Of a DNA stretch of 64,000 bases, positions 34,701-45,490 are shown in pieces. This stretch comes from Andrena cerasifolii (lineage: Eukaryota; Arthropoda; Insecta; Hymenoptera; Andrenidae). Where the stretch lies: the NCBI RefSeq assembly GCF_050908995.1, contig NC_135130.1, forward strand, positions 4,891,001 through 4,955,000, given 5' to 3'. The position numbers were made by a program, and so were the translations under genes. The notes under the pieces are model-generated. The model was not told where the DNA came from. It ran no database searches and saw nothing but the letters and a program-made list of their open reading frames with translations. Position 1 is the first letter of the stretch; each line of letters starts with the position of its first letter.

Positions 34701-37700
34701 GTTTGCCTCCCCGAGGCTGACATCTTGGGCTACATGTGGAGACGGAAGCCGGATGCGAATTCCACTTGCGTGGCTATAGGGTGGGGCGCCACGAGGGAGC
34801 AGGGGCCAGATCGTGAGGGACACTTTGAATTTGGAGTTTCCGTGAGATGAGTTAGGTTGATCTAGGGCTGACTTTCGCATTTCTTCGCAGCTGACCACAT
34901 GAGGGAAGTCGAGGTGCCTATATTGGAGAATTGCAAGTACGAGGTCGACAAGAACGAGGCGGCCATTTGCGCGGGGTATCCTCAGGGAGGTCATGATGCC
35001 TGCCAAGGGGACAGTGGTGGTCCACTTATGTGCAAGTACGTGGCGATTGACTCGCTATTTCTCATACTATAAACTGGTATGCTAGGGTTTCTTCGATGTG
35101 GGGATTTTTAAGGGGTGGTTCGAAAGGGTCAGCTTTCATTTGTTTAGCACTGAGGAACAAATTACTTAATCCTACTACTATAGGTATTTGCATTTAAGCA
35201 ACTTAATAAATTGTTGTGTGTATGTTACGTACAGAAACCCGTATTCAGAGTCGCAATGGTACGTAGCCGGCATAGTCAGCCACGGGGAAGGATGTGGTCG
35301 ACCAAATGAACCGGGTGCATACACGAAAGTCAGCTACTTTCTGGAGTGGATTCAAGAAATCACCAGTAAGACATCTCGATCTGATTATTATTACCCGGTG
35401 GTTGAAATCGGAACGAGTTCCGGGCCTACTTTGTGGATGAATGTCTTTTGATATTGGACAAGAGTAGTCCTATTACTTAAGTGGTCTGTCTGTATGTATA
35501 CCTAGGAGTACTACATAAAGCAGGCTGTACAGATTACGACTTCTCTGCTTCATATTTGGGACTTCGAATAAAGGTCTCAAGGTTTGAAGAAACCCATTGT
35601 TAGGCTGAATTAGAAAATAGGGACTGATGAAAAGTCCTCTGGAGGTGCTTGTCAACGAACCCACCCAAATTACCAACTACTCCAATTTCCAGGTGGCCAA
35701 GGTGTGCCCCCTCTGAGGCGGTCTCCTTTGGAAAAGTGTCCTGGATTCAGCTGCGGAGGAGGCTTAGGAAGATGCCTGCCTGCCGAGTCGCGTTGCAATC
35801 TAATAGTCGAATGCTTGGATGGGGACGACGAAGTTAATTGCCATCGTTACCCAGATTATTCTGCACACAGGCAATCTAGCATACCTAGCTCCCAGGTTGA
35901 ACTCGTGCCTACTCCGACCAGCAAGTCTTCTACGGTGACTGAGGAACCGCTGAGCAACGGTGGGTCTATCACAAACACCTAGCACGATTATAGATTCATC
36001 TTCGATCCAGCTTCCTCTTAACCAGGGGCACCCAATCTGAGGACTCGACTTTATCTTTTCTCTGACCAAATTCCGCTTCAGACACCACACCTCCCGATGC
36101 AACTGATCATCCTGCGTCTACGGAGGGAGGAGTTAATGATCTGGATGATCCGAATCCAACGACAGATCCCTCTACTTACACAAGCACCGACACTTTACCA
36201 ACAACCGCAGTGACCCCTACGGTATTCACTTGTACAAGGTGAAGATCTCCCTCCAACGAAGCTACCCAAACGTCTCTTCAGGCAAATTTCCTCATACCCA
36301 CGAAATTAACAGGTTGCTCCAAAGTATCACGATAGACAGAAGGTGCGACAGAGTGGTGGACTGCGAGGACAGCACAGATGAACTTAATTGCACCTGCAGG
36401 GAGTATTTACTGAACCTGAAGCCAACCGCCATATGCAACGGCCACGTGGACTGTGACGACAAATCGGACGAGGAGAACTGTGGTAAACGATTACTCGAAT
36501 CTGACGAATATTCCAGAGAACTTTCGATTGACAATTGATTGCTCGTTTTACAGAGATCTGCTCCAAGGACGAGTTCTTCTGCAGAAACAGCAGAACCTGC
36601 ATCCCGATGGCCAAGAAGTGTGACGCACAGTTCGATTGTAAATTCAAGGAGGACGAACTCGACTGCTGTGAGCTATTCTCGTTAAATTCTTCGTTATCTC
36701 GGGGGGCTAATTGACAGTGGGAGTGTGTTAAACGATTTAGAGTGTCAGGCTGATGGGATGTCTAAAGGTTGCTGTATTCTATTCACAGTCGCGCTGACTA
36801 ATGGCCGATCCGTGTACCTGGACGCAGATGACAGGCCATTTTTGAACATGCAAGGGGTCCTCACGCGATACGTCAACGGTGCATGGCAACCGACGTGCCA
36901 CCGTCCGGGGCTACAAGAAAATCAATCCACGGTCACGCTGATCGGCCGGCACATGTGCGAGTACTTTGGATTCGCGTAAGTGTGGTCTCCATCGTTCCTT
37001 TCATTGAAATCCTTCGCTACTTTTAATGATAGGGAATGGACAACACATTAACTCTTAGAATACTATGAAATTCATTTTGGGGTTCTCCACTGGAAGTTGC
37101 CGAAAAACCAACTCCACGTGTTTTCCTGTACAAGTTTATTGTAAATGCAAAATGGTCCACCGTAAATACAGGACACGGGGGGAATATTGACCTATCAAAA
37201 ATGGTCCGATAGGGATCAAGTGCCAATCGGCAGAACTGTACAGATTTTCAAAAGCAAAGTTTCACTTGGTGTATGCTTTGGAAATTGTTGCAAGTAAATG
37301 ACTCCAGGAGCCGCGTTGTTTTTCAAGGAACCTGCTGTCGTCGGAGTCCATCAACGTGAAGAATTCTCAGCTGGAGACTGTGGCTTGGAAGAAGGGAGAG
37401 GCGACGCATCAGGAGGAGCCATCAGCGACCTCTCTAAATAACGATGATAAAACCTGTACCGGGCTGTACATTCGCTGCAGACCGGTTCTGAACGGTAGTC
37501 TGAGCACACACCTAACTGTCGATGAGGCAACCGGAAGTCATGTCTACCTGTGGCCGTGGCTGGCCGCCATCTTTGTTGATGGAGGTTATCGTTGCTCCGC
37601 GATACTGCTGGACAGGGACTGGCTGCTTTCCTCCGCGAAATGCGTCGAAAATGTCAGGCAAGTGCAGTTATCTTTCACTTTAGAATTCCCTGATGTCCCG

Positions 37701-40700
37701 GGATCTCGGATGTCACACTTCTCAGTTAGAAAATACCACGCGAACTCTCTTGGAACTTGACGTGATCAGGCACTTAGGTCTCAGAGGATGTGTTTAATGT
37801 CGAACACTTTTCAAATTTTCACGGACCATGTTTTTTTATTCAAAGTTTATTTGTTAGAGAACAGTGAATGAAGTGTGAAATATTTTCAGGCTGGACAGGA
37901 ATTATACGTCAGCCGTGTTTGGTTACGGTCCCCTATACCGATACGTCGACGGTCCTCATCAGCAGGCGTCGATAATCGATGAGGTGCAGTACGTGAATAA
38001 TTCAGTGTCCGTTCTTTTGCATCTGAAGCACCGGGTGAACGTCACTCGTCACGTTCGACCTCTGTTCCTCGAGAAAACGTAAGTGGACACAGAGGCCGAC
38101 TGTCTTTCTCAAAATCCTGCACAGAATTATTTATCGAGCGCATTTCAGGATATATCCTCCGGGGGTGAACGATACCTGCGTGGCAGTTGGAACTGACGAT
38201 CGTCTCGAGACGAAATCCGTCTTTCTGCGACCTGTCCTGCAAAATTGCCAGAGCTGCCATCGATGCTTCGTTAACACTTCGACATCGGAATGCTCGGTAA
38301 AGTCTCTCCAATCACTAAAACAGTGTTTCCCAACCTTTTTTGAGTCTCGATCCTCTTTTATAATATTCAAATAACCTGTGACCCTCCCCACCCCCCCTCC
38401 CTCTGTATAAGGTAAGGTAAATATTCCCTTCCTTTCATTTATGAAAAATCAGTGTTACGTTATTAATAAAATATGGTAATGTAACCGTATTAAAATAATT
38501 AAGTGATGAAAATTGTCGAGTAAAATTGACCGTGGTCACCCCCCAGGCAACACTTCGCGACCCACAGGTTGGGAATCACTGCATTAAACAATTACACGAC
38601 TGAACTGAAATGATATATTTTTATTTTCAATTTTATTCCATTTTCATTTTTTCATTTTTAATTTTTTAGTTTTTCATTTTTCTTTTTTTCATTCCTCATT
38701 TTTCATTTTTCATTTTTCCATTTTTCCATTTTTCATTTTTCATTTTTCATGTTTCATTTTTCCATTTTTCCATTTTTCCACTTTTCCATTTTCCCATTTT
38801 CCCATTTTCCCATTTTTCCATTTTTCCTATTTTCCATTTCTTATTTCTCATTTTTTCCATTTCTTATTTCTCCTTTTTTCCATTTTTTTCATTTTCCACT
38901 TTTTCATTTCGAATTTTCCATTTTCATTTTTCTTTCATAGGAGTATTTTTGGTATATTATGTATTTATATATATTTCTTTTCTTCTCACAAAGTGTTACG
39001 CATGCTTGTTACGTAATGGCTTTAAACCCATTTATGCATATTAATAATAATATTAATAACAATAATATACTGCTTCGACTTCCTAAAGACCACCGTCCTC
39101 AGAGAAGACACTCACTCTCTATAATTTTTCAGGGAAATCAAACGTCAGATTGGAGTGGAACGATATTCTGCCTGGGCAAGAAAGGATGGTACCCCTCAGC
39201 CGCGTTTCAGAACAAAGCTGGCTACTGCAGCTTCCAGGACACGCAGGCCTTAACGAGCATCGATCACATAAACCCTTATCTGATGGAAGCCATGGGTAAA
39301 TTCGCGCCCAGTTCGAGAATTATTATAAAACGAATTTACAATTTCTATATGAAAGCTCGTTTAACTCGAACCTAGATGGCGCGAGATCCTCGGTAGAAGC
39401 AAGATGCGATGGTTTTCGATGCAAGGTCGGCCAATGCATTCCTCAGAATCGGGTCTGCGACGGTGTGCCCGACTGTCGAGACGGTATGGACGAAGATCCA
39501 AAGTACTGCGAGGAGATTCGTGGAAACTGCAAAAACAGCGTGGATGGTTGCCGTAAGTAGCAAAATCTATACCGGGCGAAATTATGAGCGAGAAAGCATT
39601 GTTTCTAAAATATGGAGGATTAAATAGATTGCAAGAGGTCCGAGCTGCGCTGCAAAAATGGCGAATGCGTTGATAAAAGCGCATTCTGCGACGGAGTTAA
39701 GGATTGCACCGATGCGTCGGACGAGCCTTTGAAATGCACATGCGCAGAATATTTGACTCTGACAGCGCCAGAGCGACTGTGCGACGGTTTGCAACACTGT
39801 CTGGATAAGACTGACGAAGCCCCAGAGGTTTGCCCCTGCACAGACACCAGCTTTAAGTGCAACATGTAAAATGGATTATATTTAAATATTTATTTATAAG
39901 ATGGGAGTTCAGGGAGATCTACTGACTCTGGGATTAATTATTTAAGTGCTCTAAACAGTTTGTCCATTCATTCAATTCGATGTTGACATTAATCCAACTG
40001 AGTAGGCGAGAAATGTGTACTAAGTTATTGAATTCAGAATTTCTTCCTTGAATAGCACGAGCAGCAACGATTTTTGCATTCCTCGAGACTTCGTATGCGA
40101 TGGGAGCGAGGATTGTGCGGGAGGTGAGGACGAGGGGGTGTGTAGAGCGTTGAAACAATCGCCAGATGACGGGTGAGTTGTAGAGTATTAATATTGCTAA
40201 CTAATTCTTTATTAATTTATATCCTAAACTCACCTCTGAAGTTCGGTCCGTAATTAAAGAGTCTTGGTAGAAAATACTGAAAGTGCCAAAATTAAAAAAA
40301 TTTAATACTATACTTGAAGGGCACGGGGAAAAGCAGGGAATGTCACAAAACAGCTTCATCGAGAAATTTAAGTTTTAATCCTTTAGGCCACCGGTAAAGA
40401 AGCAGGGTCCAATGAATTTAATTTTCTTATATAATTGTTTTCTTAAATAATTTCCTGTTTTACCTTAACGACAGAAGCTTGAAGCCTATGCTTAGGTAAA
40501 AAGTGAGGACAGTCTGCATTTTGTTTCAGAACACTGTGACCATTTCCTATTTTTAATCAGTATACCAAATTTTTAGCGTTATCTTACGGGAGTATTTGAA
40601 CTTTATAACTCTTTGTGGTTCGACAGTTCTGTAGTCCCAGTTGGGGTTACAAAAATGGACGTTCCTCGTTTTCTCCCCTTCACTTATAGTATAAAATTTG

Positions 40701-41719
40701 ATTTTTGACACTTGCAAGGGAACATCCCAAACCCGGAAATTCAAAAATTCTGAAACTTTGTGAATATGTAGGGAATTTCCTCCTGGTTACAACGCAATTT
40801 TTGTTTGCTGCCCAAATTCACTCTAAGGGGGTGTAATTGACCCCTGAAAATCCGATTATTTTCCGACTCTGTGTTATAACTCGTGAACTGTAAAATATTT
40901 TTTTACCAAATGGTAGATCAAATTAAAAGCAGTAACATTTGTCTTGAAACTTTTTTTCTGTCCCTTACACTTCGCGACTTACAACACAAAATCGGAAAAT
41001 AGCAGGATTTTCATGGGGTAATTTCACCCCCTTCGAGTGAATTTGAGCAGCAAACAAAAATTGCGTTGTAATCAAGAGGAAATCCCCAGCATATTCACAA
41101 AGTTTCAGAATTTTTTTTTTGGTGTTCGGGATCTTCCCTTGTTAGTGTTTTCTACAAGGAGTCTTCAATTTATCTTATTCCTTTCGACATACAGTCACCA
41201 ACAGATTTGTTAAAAAAGAATGGTAACAAATACTTATTAGATTTTGAAATTTACTATGCTCCTATCTGTGTAGCTTTAAATTTCGATACAGAGAATAAAA
41301 TTACCTACGTGATCTAGACGAGTGCATATAACAGTCTTATTTAAAGAGAAATTTGTAACTGACTGTAGTTGACTTCCAAGCTCTAGTCGATGCAAGCAAC
41401 GTGAGATATTTCGAATTATAGAGTTGGATCTGGGGAATTAGTTCGTCGAAGTTACGGAATATGGCACTCAGAATGTTTCCCAAGCCCAGTCACATCGGAA
41501 GAAGAGGTATCCACATTGTGCAAATCGTTGGGCTACTCGTCAGGGAGTGTGAATAACGATGCTGTCCCCACGGAGGAGCCTATGGTCCCTAATCAAGATA
41601 ACTTTTACATGGTCAAGATAAATAACTGGAAGTGGTTGCCTCTGAAAGACGATAAGCCAGTGATATCTTTGGTCAAGGGCGATGCAAATTGTCACCGAGC
41701 GTTCATCAGCTGCGTGTAA
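28358..41719 (+). CDS. ndl: Nudel-like mosaic serine protease, complete, 24 coding exons
   Basis: Nudel is known from Drosophila as an ovary-made protease of the vitelline envelope, needed for eggshell cross-linking and for starting the Gastrulation defective-Snake-Easter cascade. Exons: 28358-28451, 28594-28758, 29089-29991, 30336-31001, 31188-31394, 32639-32817, 32891-33018, 33986-34399, 34514-34812, 34891-35035, 35235-35365, 35693-35959, 36082-36238, 36313-36482, 36554-36667, 36789-36975, 37328-37657, 37890-38078, 38149-38296, 39133-39295, 39376-39552, 39628-39865, 40056-40172, 41422-41719. They sum to 5,886 nt, 1,961 residues plus stop, and every junction keeps phase. Order: cytoplasmic tail, membrane span (about 63-83), low-complexity region, LDL-A x3, SRCR-like, active trypsin domain (875-1110), LDL-A x4, SRCR-like, degenerate protease, LDL-A x4, SRCR-like end. 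The eleven LDL-A count agrees with what I recall of the fly protein, which is longer. Exon 3 has an alternative donor; the exon 17 donor is GC. Confidence 0.93.
28866..28960. repeat. Fragment of a short foldback family, in nudel intron 2
   Basis: AGAGGCGGGCGAAATTTTTATTTAAAT and GAATAACGAATAAATG resemble the left arm of the element at 63315-63473. The second arm is missing. Confidence 0.45.
29089..31001 (+). CDS. ndl: nudel exons 3-4: low-complexity extracellular region
   Basis: Exon 3 (29089-29991, residues 87-388) starts DYFQRCEPMFEIMQQGHSRPD and contains NRRKRN at 153-158, a furin-type basic site, several N-glycosylation sequons and SGPG at 230-233. Exon 4 (30336-31001) is rich in Gly, Pro and Gln (PQGYPGYTGLPGGQ) with another SGPG at 462-465. 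SGxG is the glycosaminoglycan attachment pattern, and Drosophila Nudel is reported to carry such chains. I placed the exon 3 donor at A|GTGAGT (29992); G|GTCAGA at 29976 keeps the same phase and would drop five residues. Retaining intron 3 would end translation at 30068. Confidence 0.8.
31188..32817 (+). CDS. ndl: nudel exons 5-6: LDL-A repeats 1-3
   Basis: Exon 5 (31188-31394) codes two LDL-receptor class A repeats, with the acidic calcium-binding ends DCNDASDETLC and DCPQGEDELGC. Exon 6 (32639-32817) codes a third, ending QCANGKDEMDC. Residues about 610-738. Each repeat shows the six-cysteine or shortened four-cysteine pattern. The 1,244-bp intron between them holds a repeat described separately. 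Confidence 0.9.
31440..32110. repeat. Degenerate repeat filling nudel intron 5
   Basis: Three imperfect copies of roughly 190-210 bp built on AATCTCTAGAAATGTAGGAT, GATCCCTAGACCTCTGTG and AGATCTTTAAGATCCTAGAA, starting near 31520, 31735 and 31910. No coding. Confidence 0.7.
32891..34399 (+). CDS. ndl: nudel exons 7-8: SRCR-like domain, activation site and protease His
   Basis: Exon 7 (32891-33018) and the first half of exon 8 (33986-34399) form a cysteine-containing segment with GQWYPVC, IDACVSEIG and YVRCPQFPCGT, resembling a divergent scavenger-receptor domain as in other mosaic serine proteases. After a linker come SQLR and VVGG (cleavage after Arg 874), the activation site of a trypsin-like zymogen, then LTAAHC with catalytic His 915. 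The 967-bp intron between the exons contains TTTTAGAATTC-type repeats and a hairpin (33849-33915). Confidence 0.92.
33178..33620. repeat. AGAATTCTAGAA-type repeat in nudel intron 7
   Basis: About 440 bp of variations on TTTTAGAATTCTAGAACTTT, period about 15-17 bp. The core GAATTC/CTAG is itself self-complementary. Confidence 0.85.
33849..33915 (+). ncRNA. 67-nt near-perfect hairpin in nudel intron 7
   Basis: Arms of 31 nt (ATGGGTAGATGAGATCAAG... and ...CTTAATCTCATCTACCCAT) pair at 29 positions around a five-base loop (TAAAT). Size and pairing resemble a pre-miRNA stem, but a small snap-back element is equally possible. It is on the sense strand of nudel, 70 bp before exon 8. Confidence 0.4.
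34514..35365 (+). CDS. ndl: nudel exons 9-11: catalytic Asp and Ser of the active protease
   Basis: Exons 34514-34812, 34891-35035 and 35235-35365. NYDIAMIRM carries catalytic Asp 963. HDACQGDSGGPLMC carries catalytic Ser 1060 with Asp 1054 six residues before it, predicting cleavage after Lys or Arg. GIVSHGEGCGRP keeps the glycines of a trypsin-type pocket. The domain ends YTKVSYFLEWIQEIT near residue 1110. Its length of about 236 residues is normal for the S1 family. Confidence 0.95.
35693..36667 (+). CDS. ndl: nudel exons 12-15: LDL-A repeats 4-7 with Ser/Thr/Pro linker
   Basis: Exon 12 (35693-35959) codes an LDL-A repeat (KCPGFSCGGGLGRCL ... DGDDEVNC). Its end and exon 13 (36082-36238) form a Thr/Pro/Ser-rich stalk, probably O-glycosylated. 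Exon 14 (36313-36482) codes two repeats (DCEDSTDELNC and DCDDKSDEENC) and exon 15 (36554-36667) one more (DCKFKEDELDC). The exon 14 acceptor was set at AACAG|G (36312) because the earlier TTCAG at 36270 would put a stop in frame. Confidence 0.88.
36789..39295 (+). CDS. ndl: nudel exons 16-20: SRCR-like domain and degenerate protease domain
   Basis: Exons 36789-36975, 37328-37657, 37890-38078, 38149-38296 and 39133-39295. Exon 16 and early exon 17 form an SRCR-like unit (GAWQPTC, MCEYFGFA, LYIRC). Then comes a trypsin fold remnant: VYLWPWLAAIFVDGGYRCSAILL, where the usual AAHC is SSAKC (Lys 1513 in place of His). No GDSGGP follows, so this domain should lack proteolytic activity. A degenerate second protease domain is known in fly Nudel. 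Exon 17 ends at AG|GCAAGT, a GC-type donor. A hAT-like element lies 24 bp after the exon 19 donor. Confidence 0.87.
38321..38581. mobile_element. 261-bp hAT-like MITE in nudel intron 19
   Basis: CAGTGTTTCCCAACCTT at the left and AGGTTGGGAATCACTG at the right, with TCGCGACCCAC just inside the right end: the CAGTG type of hAT end. Flanks CACTAAAA and CATTAAAC could be a decayed 8-bp target duplication. No transposase. Confidence 0.7.
38610..38935. repeat. CATTTTTC pyrimidine-rich tandem repeat
   Basis: About 320 bp of CATTTTTC and TTTCCATTTT units in nudel intron 19, strongly strand-asymmetric (C and T only for long runs). Confidence 0.9.
39376..41719 (+). CDS. ndl: nudel exons 21-24: LDL-A repeats 8-11 and terminal SRCR-like domain
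   Basis: Exons 39376-39552, 39628-39865, 40056-40172 and 41422-41719. Four LDL-A units end in DCRDGMDEDPKYC, DCTDASDEPLKC, the shortened HCLDKTDEAPEVC and DCAGGEDEGVC. The last exon codes an SRCR-like unit (YGIWHSEC, TLCKSLGYSSG, NCHRAFISCV) and stops with TAA at 41717-41719. The 1,249-bp intron before exon 24 contains a foldback element (40716-41140). No protease domain follows, unlike the two earlier LDL-A/SRCR blocks. Confidence 0.88.
40716..41140. mobile_element. AAGGGAACAT foldback element in nudel intron 23
   Basis: AAGGGAACATCCCAAACCCG at the left and GTTCGGGATCTTCCCTT at the right. The arms match to near the centre (TTCAAAAATTCTGAAACTTT against AAAGTTTCAGAATTTTT; AATTGACCCC against GGGGTAATTTCACC). 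Closely related to 52900-53329. Confidence 0.85.
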
Positions 41720-41863
41720 CACATTCCTATTAATACTTAAGCACTGGAGTAAGCATAATCTACGCAACTTCATATTTATTAACGAGATAACTGTCGGGCT
41801 GTATAGAAACATCGAAACTATTTATTGAGAAAGGGGAAGATCACTGTAATATAACTATTTTTT

Positions 41864-41869
41864 AATAAA
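41864..41869 (+). terminator. ndl: Polyadenylation signal of nudel
   Basis: AATAAA 145 bp after the nudel stop codon, the first canonical signal downstream. It supports 41717-41719 as the true end of the gene. Confidence 0.6.
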
Positions 41870-43526
41870 CCTGTATATTACTTCCGCGCCTATGAGAAGA
41901 CAAATCCAATAACTATTTCCAAGCAGAAAATTAATCATCCTATCCCCCATCGTAAAAGTGCGATTGGAAGCTTATCAGCGATCTTATTTACGACGTTAAG
42001 TTGTTTAGCCACTAATTTCGCTGTGCTTATCTCAGCGCCAGGTGCGCGTGGCATCGGGCGAATTTTATCAGCAAAGATTGCGATCCAATACAATCTAGTC
42101 GAACCACCAGGTTCGGAAAACGATACAGGTGCGAGTTGAAAATCGCTCGGCAAATCTCTGCCGAGCTACTGCATGTGTCACGTTCGAGATAACCGTACGG
42201 ATTAGTCACCCAGGGAATGTGAATGGGCAAGCGTTTCCGATCGACAGCGTCCGAAGGCAGTCCGCCAGGAGGAGCAGGCGACAGTCGTTTACCTTCAACG
42301 GCTGCGACCCCATTTGCGACATTCTTCCCGCCCCTTCCCTGTCCTTTCCTTGCTTCTATACTCCTCTAGAAAGTGTCCCGCATCGACTCAATACTGCTGC
42401 CTCCACGCAGCGCCTGAACCCCGCACTTTTTATCCGCTGGTAGACGCGGTTGCGTAACCGAGCTCACAGTTTCGGTATAGGCATACCGAAGCGCTCGACT
42501 TATGGACAGGGGTCCGGAGCAAGTTCCTTCTGACCAAATTAAAGTATCATTCTGATTTTAAGGAAGAACAAATTCCTCGGAGGACCTTAGATGTTTGAGA
42601 ACTCGGAGAACTCATTATCTTCTCTTCGTTTGCAGACAGAGTGATTCCCACCCAGCGATTTCCTTCTCCAAAGGTTGCCAAGTAGAATATCACGCTTGCC
42701 GGGTGAGGAAGACGTTCGTCAATTGATTCTCGGGTTGAAATGCTGCTGACGAAATAATATAGAGTGCAGTGATCTTGAATCGCATTACATGCTCGTTGAA
42801 CGCCGATTGCGCGAGAAAAAGGGGGACGGTGGCGCGGGGAACACGCTGTCTATGATCCCGGAGCGCCTCCGCGCAACCGCAAAAGATGGCCGCCGGTAAC
42901 GACGATCGAACCTTACCTCCCGATCGTTCGTGCAGCGCGGTCGATTATGTAATCAACGCGGCGTACTATGAGTATACGTGTAATTTCGTTCCAAGAAGTA
43001 CCGTTGACTCTGCTCGCTTCACCGCCTGAGGTGCTTCGTTCCCTTCTGCAGCGTCCGTGAGATATCGCGAGCCTGCGCGTCTCTTTCTCTCTCGCCGCGG
43101 AGAGGATTGATAGAACGGACAACGGGGGGAAGAGGTAACGCGAGAAGAATGCGATGAAAAATGTTTCGTCCAGAGAGCGCGACGAGGAGTCGCCTCCCGT
43201 TGTGGTACGAAGGTCTGAGCCACTGGTAGCTTCGATTTTGGGACGCTCGCGGCGCTGCGAGCGAAAGCGCGCGGTATTTGAATCAGCTAAAGTAGATGGA
43301 GTTACGTGCACTGTCTCAGGGATTTAAATTTATTTGAGTTTGACGGAGGTTTTGCTTTTGTTGTGTAGGTTGAGTTCGGGTGAGATCTTGATTAGGTCTA
43401 GGTTCCCTAGCAGCATTTCTGGTTGGCCCACAGTATCCCCAAGTTGGGAATTAGTTGGCCATCAAAATGCCAACCATAAATGCTACTAGGGTTAGGATGC
43501 CAATTCTAATAACTGGGCATTATCGC

Positions 43527-43913
43527 TAGGGATTGCAAACCGGTAAATCGGTAAATCGGTTTGAAGTTTTTTTTTCACTGATAAAGTAGTAGATATCGAC
43601 GGAATTATGCGCTATATATATGCGCTACATTGCTATACATACAATTTTTACCGGTAATTCGCAAAATTTTTACCGGGAATTCGATAAATTACGCATTTCT
43701 CGATATTTACCGGTAAATCGATTTACCGGTAAATTATGTATTTCACGATATTTACCGGTAGATCGCGAGAAATACGTAATTTATCAAATTACCGGTAAAA
43801 ATTTGGCGAATTACCGGTAAAAATATGTAGCGCATAATTCCGTCAATATCTACTACGTTATCAGTGAAAAAAGCTTCAAACCGATTTACCGATTTACCGG
43901 TTTGCAATCCCTA
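43527..43913. mobile_element. TA-flanked foldback element rich in ACCGGTAAAT
   Basis: TAGGGATTGCAAACCGG at the left and CCGGTTTGCAATCCCTA at the right. Arms about 190 bp with GATATCGACGGAATTATGCG against CGCATAATTCCGTCAATATC. The core repeats TTTACCGGTAAAT, itself palindromic. TA at both ends suggests a Tc1/mariner-type target site. Confidence 0.8.
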
Positions 43914-43942
43914 ATTAGCACGTGGATGAGGAAATCAAGATA

Positions 43943-44095
43943 CAGTAAATACTCGTTATAAGCTCATTTCCCCATCATTTCTGGGAACCCTTCGGTCGAG
44001 AGCAACACTCCCATTGGCGGCTCGGAACAGTCGACGCTGTGCGTTGTAAGCTCGCCGGCAGCCCCGAGTGTGGAGCTTATAACGAGAATGTACTG
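43943..44095. mobile_element. Short CAGTA-ended inverted repeat element
   Basis: CAGTAAATACTCGTTATAAG at the left and CTTATAACGAGAATGTACTG at the right, 153 bp in total. Tc1/mariner-like ends; target duplication not clear. Confidence 0.65.
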
Positions 44096-44513
44096 GATTT
44101 CGTTTGAAACCTTCTTCCGTTTGTGTTCGTTGCTCAATTTCGCCTCTACCCAGGTTCGTGTCTATTATAGTTTTCCTCCTTAGCATCTGTCGCGGTGGGC
44201 ATGCGCAGTTTCATTTTCTACGAGCGTCCGCTATTAAAAAACAAACCCATCGCTCTTTACCTAAAGGCGATACGAGCGCGCAACTTTTCATCTTTCTTGC
44301 CCCCCTTAGTCACAGCCACCGGACGTTTCTAGGTTTCAATGTTTCCTTTGCGAAATTGTGTCAGCGGATGATTATACATAGCTCTGCTTTCGAGTATCCC
44401 GCTAGCGTCCGCAAAGAAGTAGTGATTACCGCTAGATACACTTACGACTGATTAATCACAACCGACCACATTTTTCTGAAGGAAGTCTCAGCTTTCACTT
44501 GGGACTAACGACC

Positions 44514-45068
44514 TCAGCCACCTCTCTCGATCCTTCCGTATTTCATACAACTTATAATTAAATACGATTCTTCGCCTAAAAACCAATCGAAAGTGTGTAG
44601 CGCAATTTTTCCATACAAAGCTCTGCCCTCGAGAAAGTCCGCTTCAGTAAAATCAGGCGGAGCACGCTTAGAGCAATGGCGTCCCAGTGACTTCCATACC
44701 TGAACAGAATACCGACTTGAATTTCCATCGACAACAGAATACAGCAGGTTTTGCACGCTAGAATAATCCACGCGTTCCGTCAATTGCGTAAGACTGTAAC
44801 AGTATCCTCCTACGAACCACCGAGAAGCGCCTCGAGGACGCGCACTCATCTTCGGTCTCGTTTTCCTCGGGAACGAAGCTTTGCGGGAGGAAACTTCTTT
44901 CCACGTTTCCGACGCGCTTCGCCCTGCGGAATCGACCGAGTGTCGCGTCCTGCCGCGCGCGGCGTGTGATCCGCGTTGCGCAACGCCCGTGAGCAGCCGC
45001 GGCGGCTGAAAGCTCCTGGGGACCGCTGACTTTCGAACGACGGGGGTCCGTGAACCGCTCGAGTCCAC
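44514..45068 (-). other. 184-codon open frame in GC-rich island, unrecognised
   Basis: Longest open frame outside nudel. The N-terminal half is Arg/Ser-rich (for example RKASFPRKTRPK), typical of translated GC-rich non-coding DNA. The second half (SSVQNLLYSVVDGNSSRYSVQVWKS) looks slightly more protein-like. No domain, signal peptide or membrane segment is visible. It could be chance. Confidence 0.15.
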
Positions 45069-45490
45069 GAGAAAAAAAGCTCCCGACGTGAAAAGCTGCC
45101 CTACCTATATTCATCGGCGACGTGAAATCGTTCGCGATGCGTGAAGGCCCCGCGCGACGGCGGGGAGCAGCCGGGCTCCGATACCGTTACACTTGGCAGC
45201 TTCCTGCCCGCGCGGGCTGCGGCCTCCATCGGCGCTGCTCGTCTCTCCTCTGCATACTTATAGTGCCATTTCGGTATCGTCATTGTCACCTACTCGCGCG
45301 CCGGCGTGCGCGATACCGCGTATACCGTAATCCCTTCGACCATACTATCACGAACGCCCGCTGCACGCTCGACGGCGGTTGGGCGCGATTCTCGGCGCGT
45401 CTAGCTCCGTAAGCACTTGGAAAAACGTGCCATATCGGCCGATCGGTGATGGACATCCGTGTGACACTTTTCTTTCGGAAAGATAGCTGG

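Noticed and set aside
34071..35006. 311-codon open frame on the minus strand
   Set aside because: It is antisense to nudel exons 8-10, which carry an unmistakable serine protease on the plus strand; a shadow frame.
36271..36312. Acceptor TTCAG at 36270 for nudel exon 14
   Set aside because: With incoming phase 2 it reads into a stop; the acceptor at 36312 keeps the LDL-A frame.
43620..43820. 66-codon frame with repeated residues
   Set aside because: Lies wholly in the arms of the foldback element 43527-43913.
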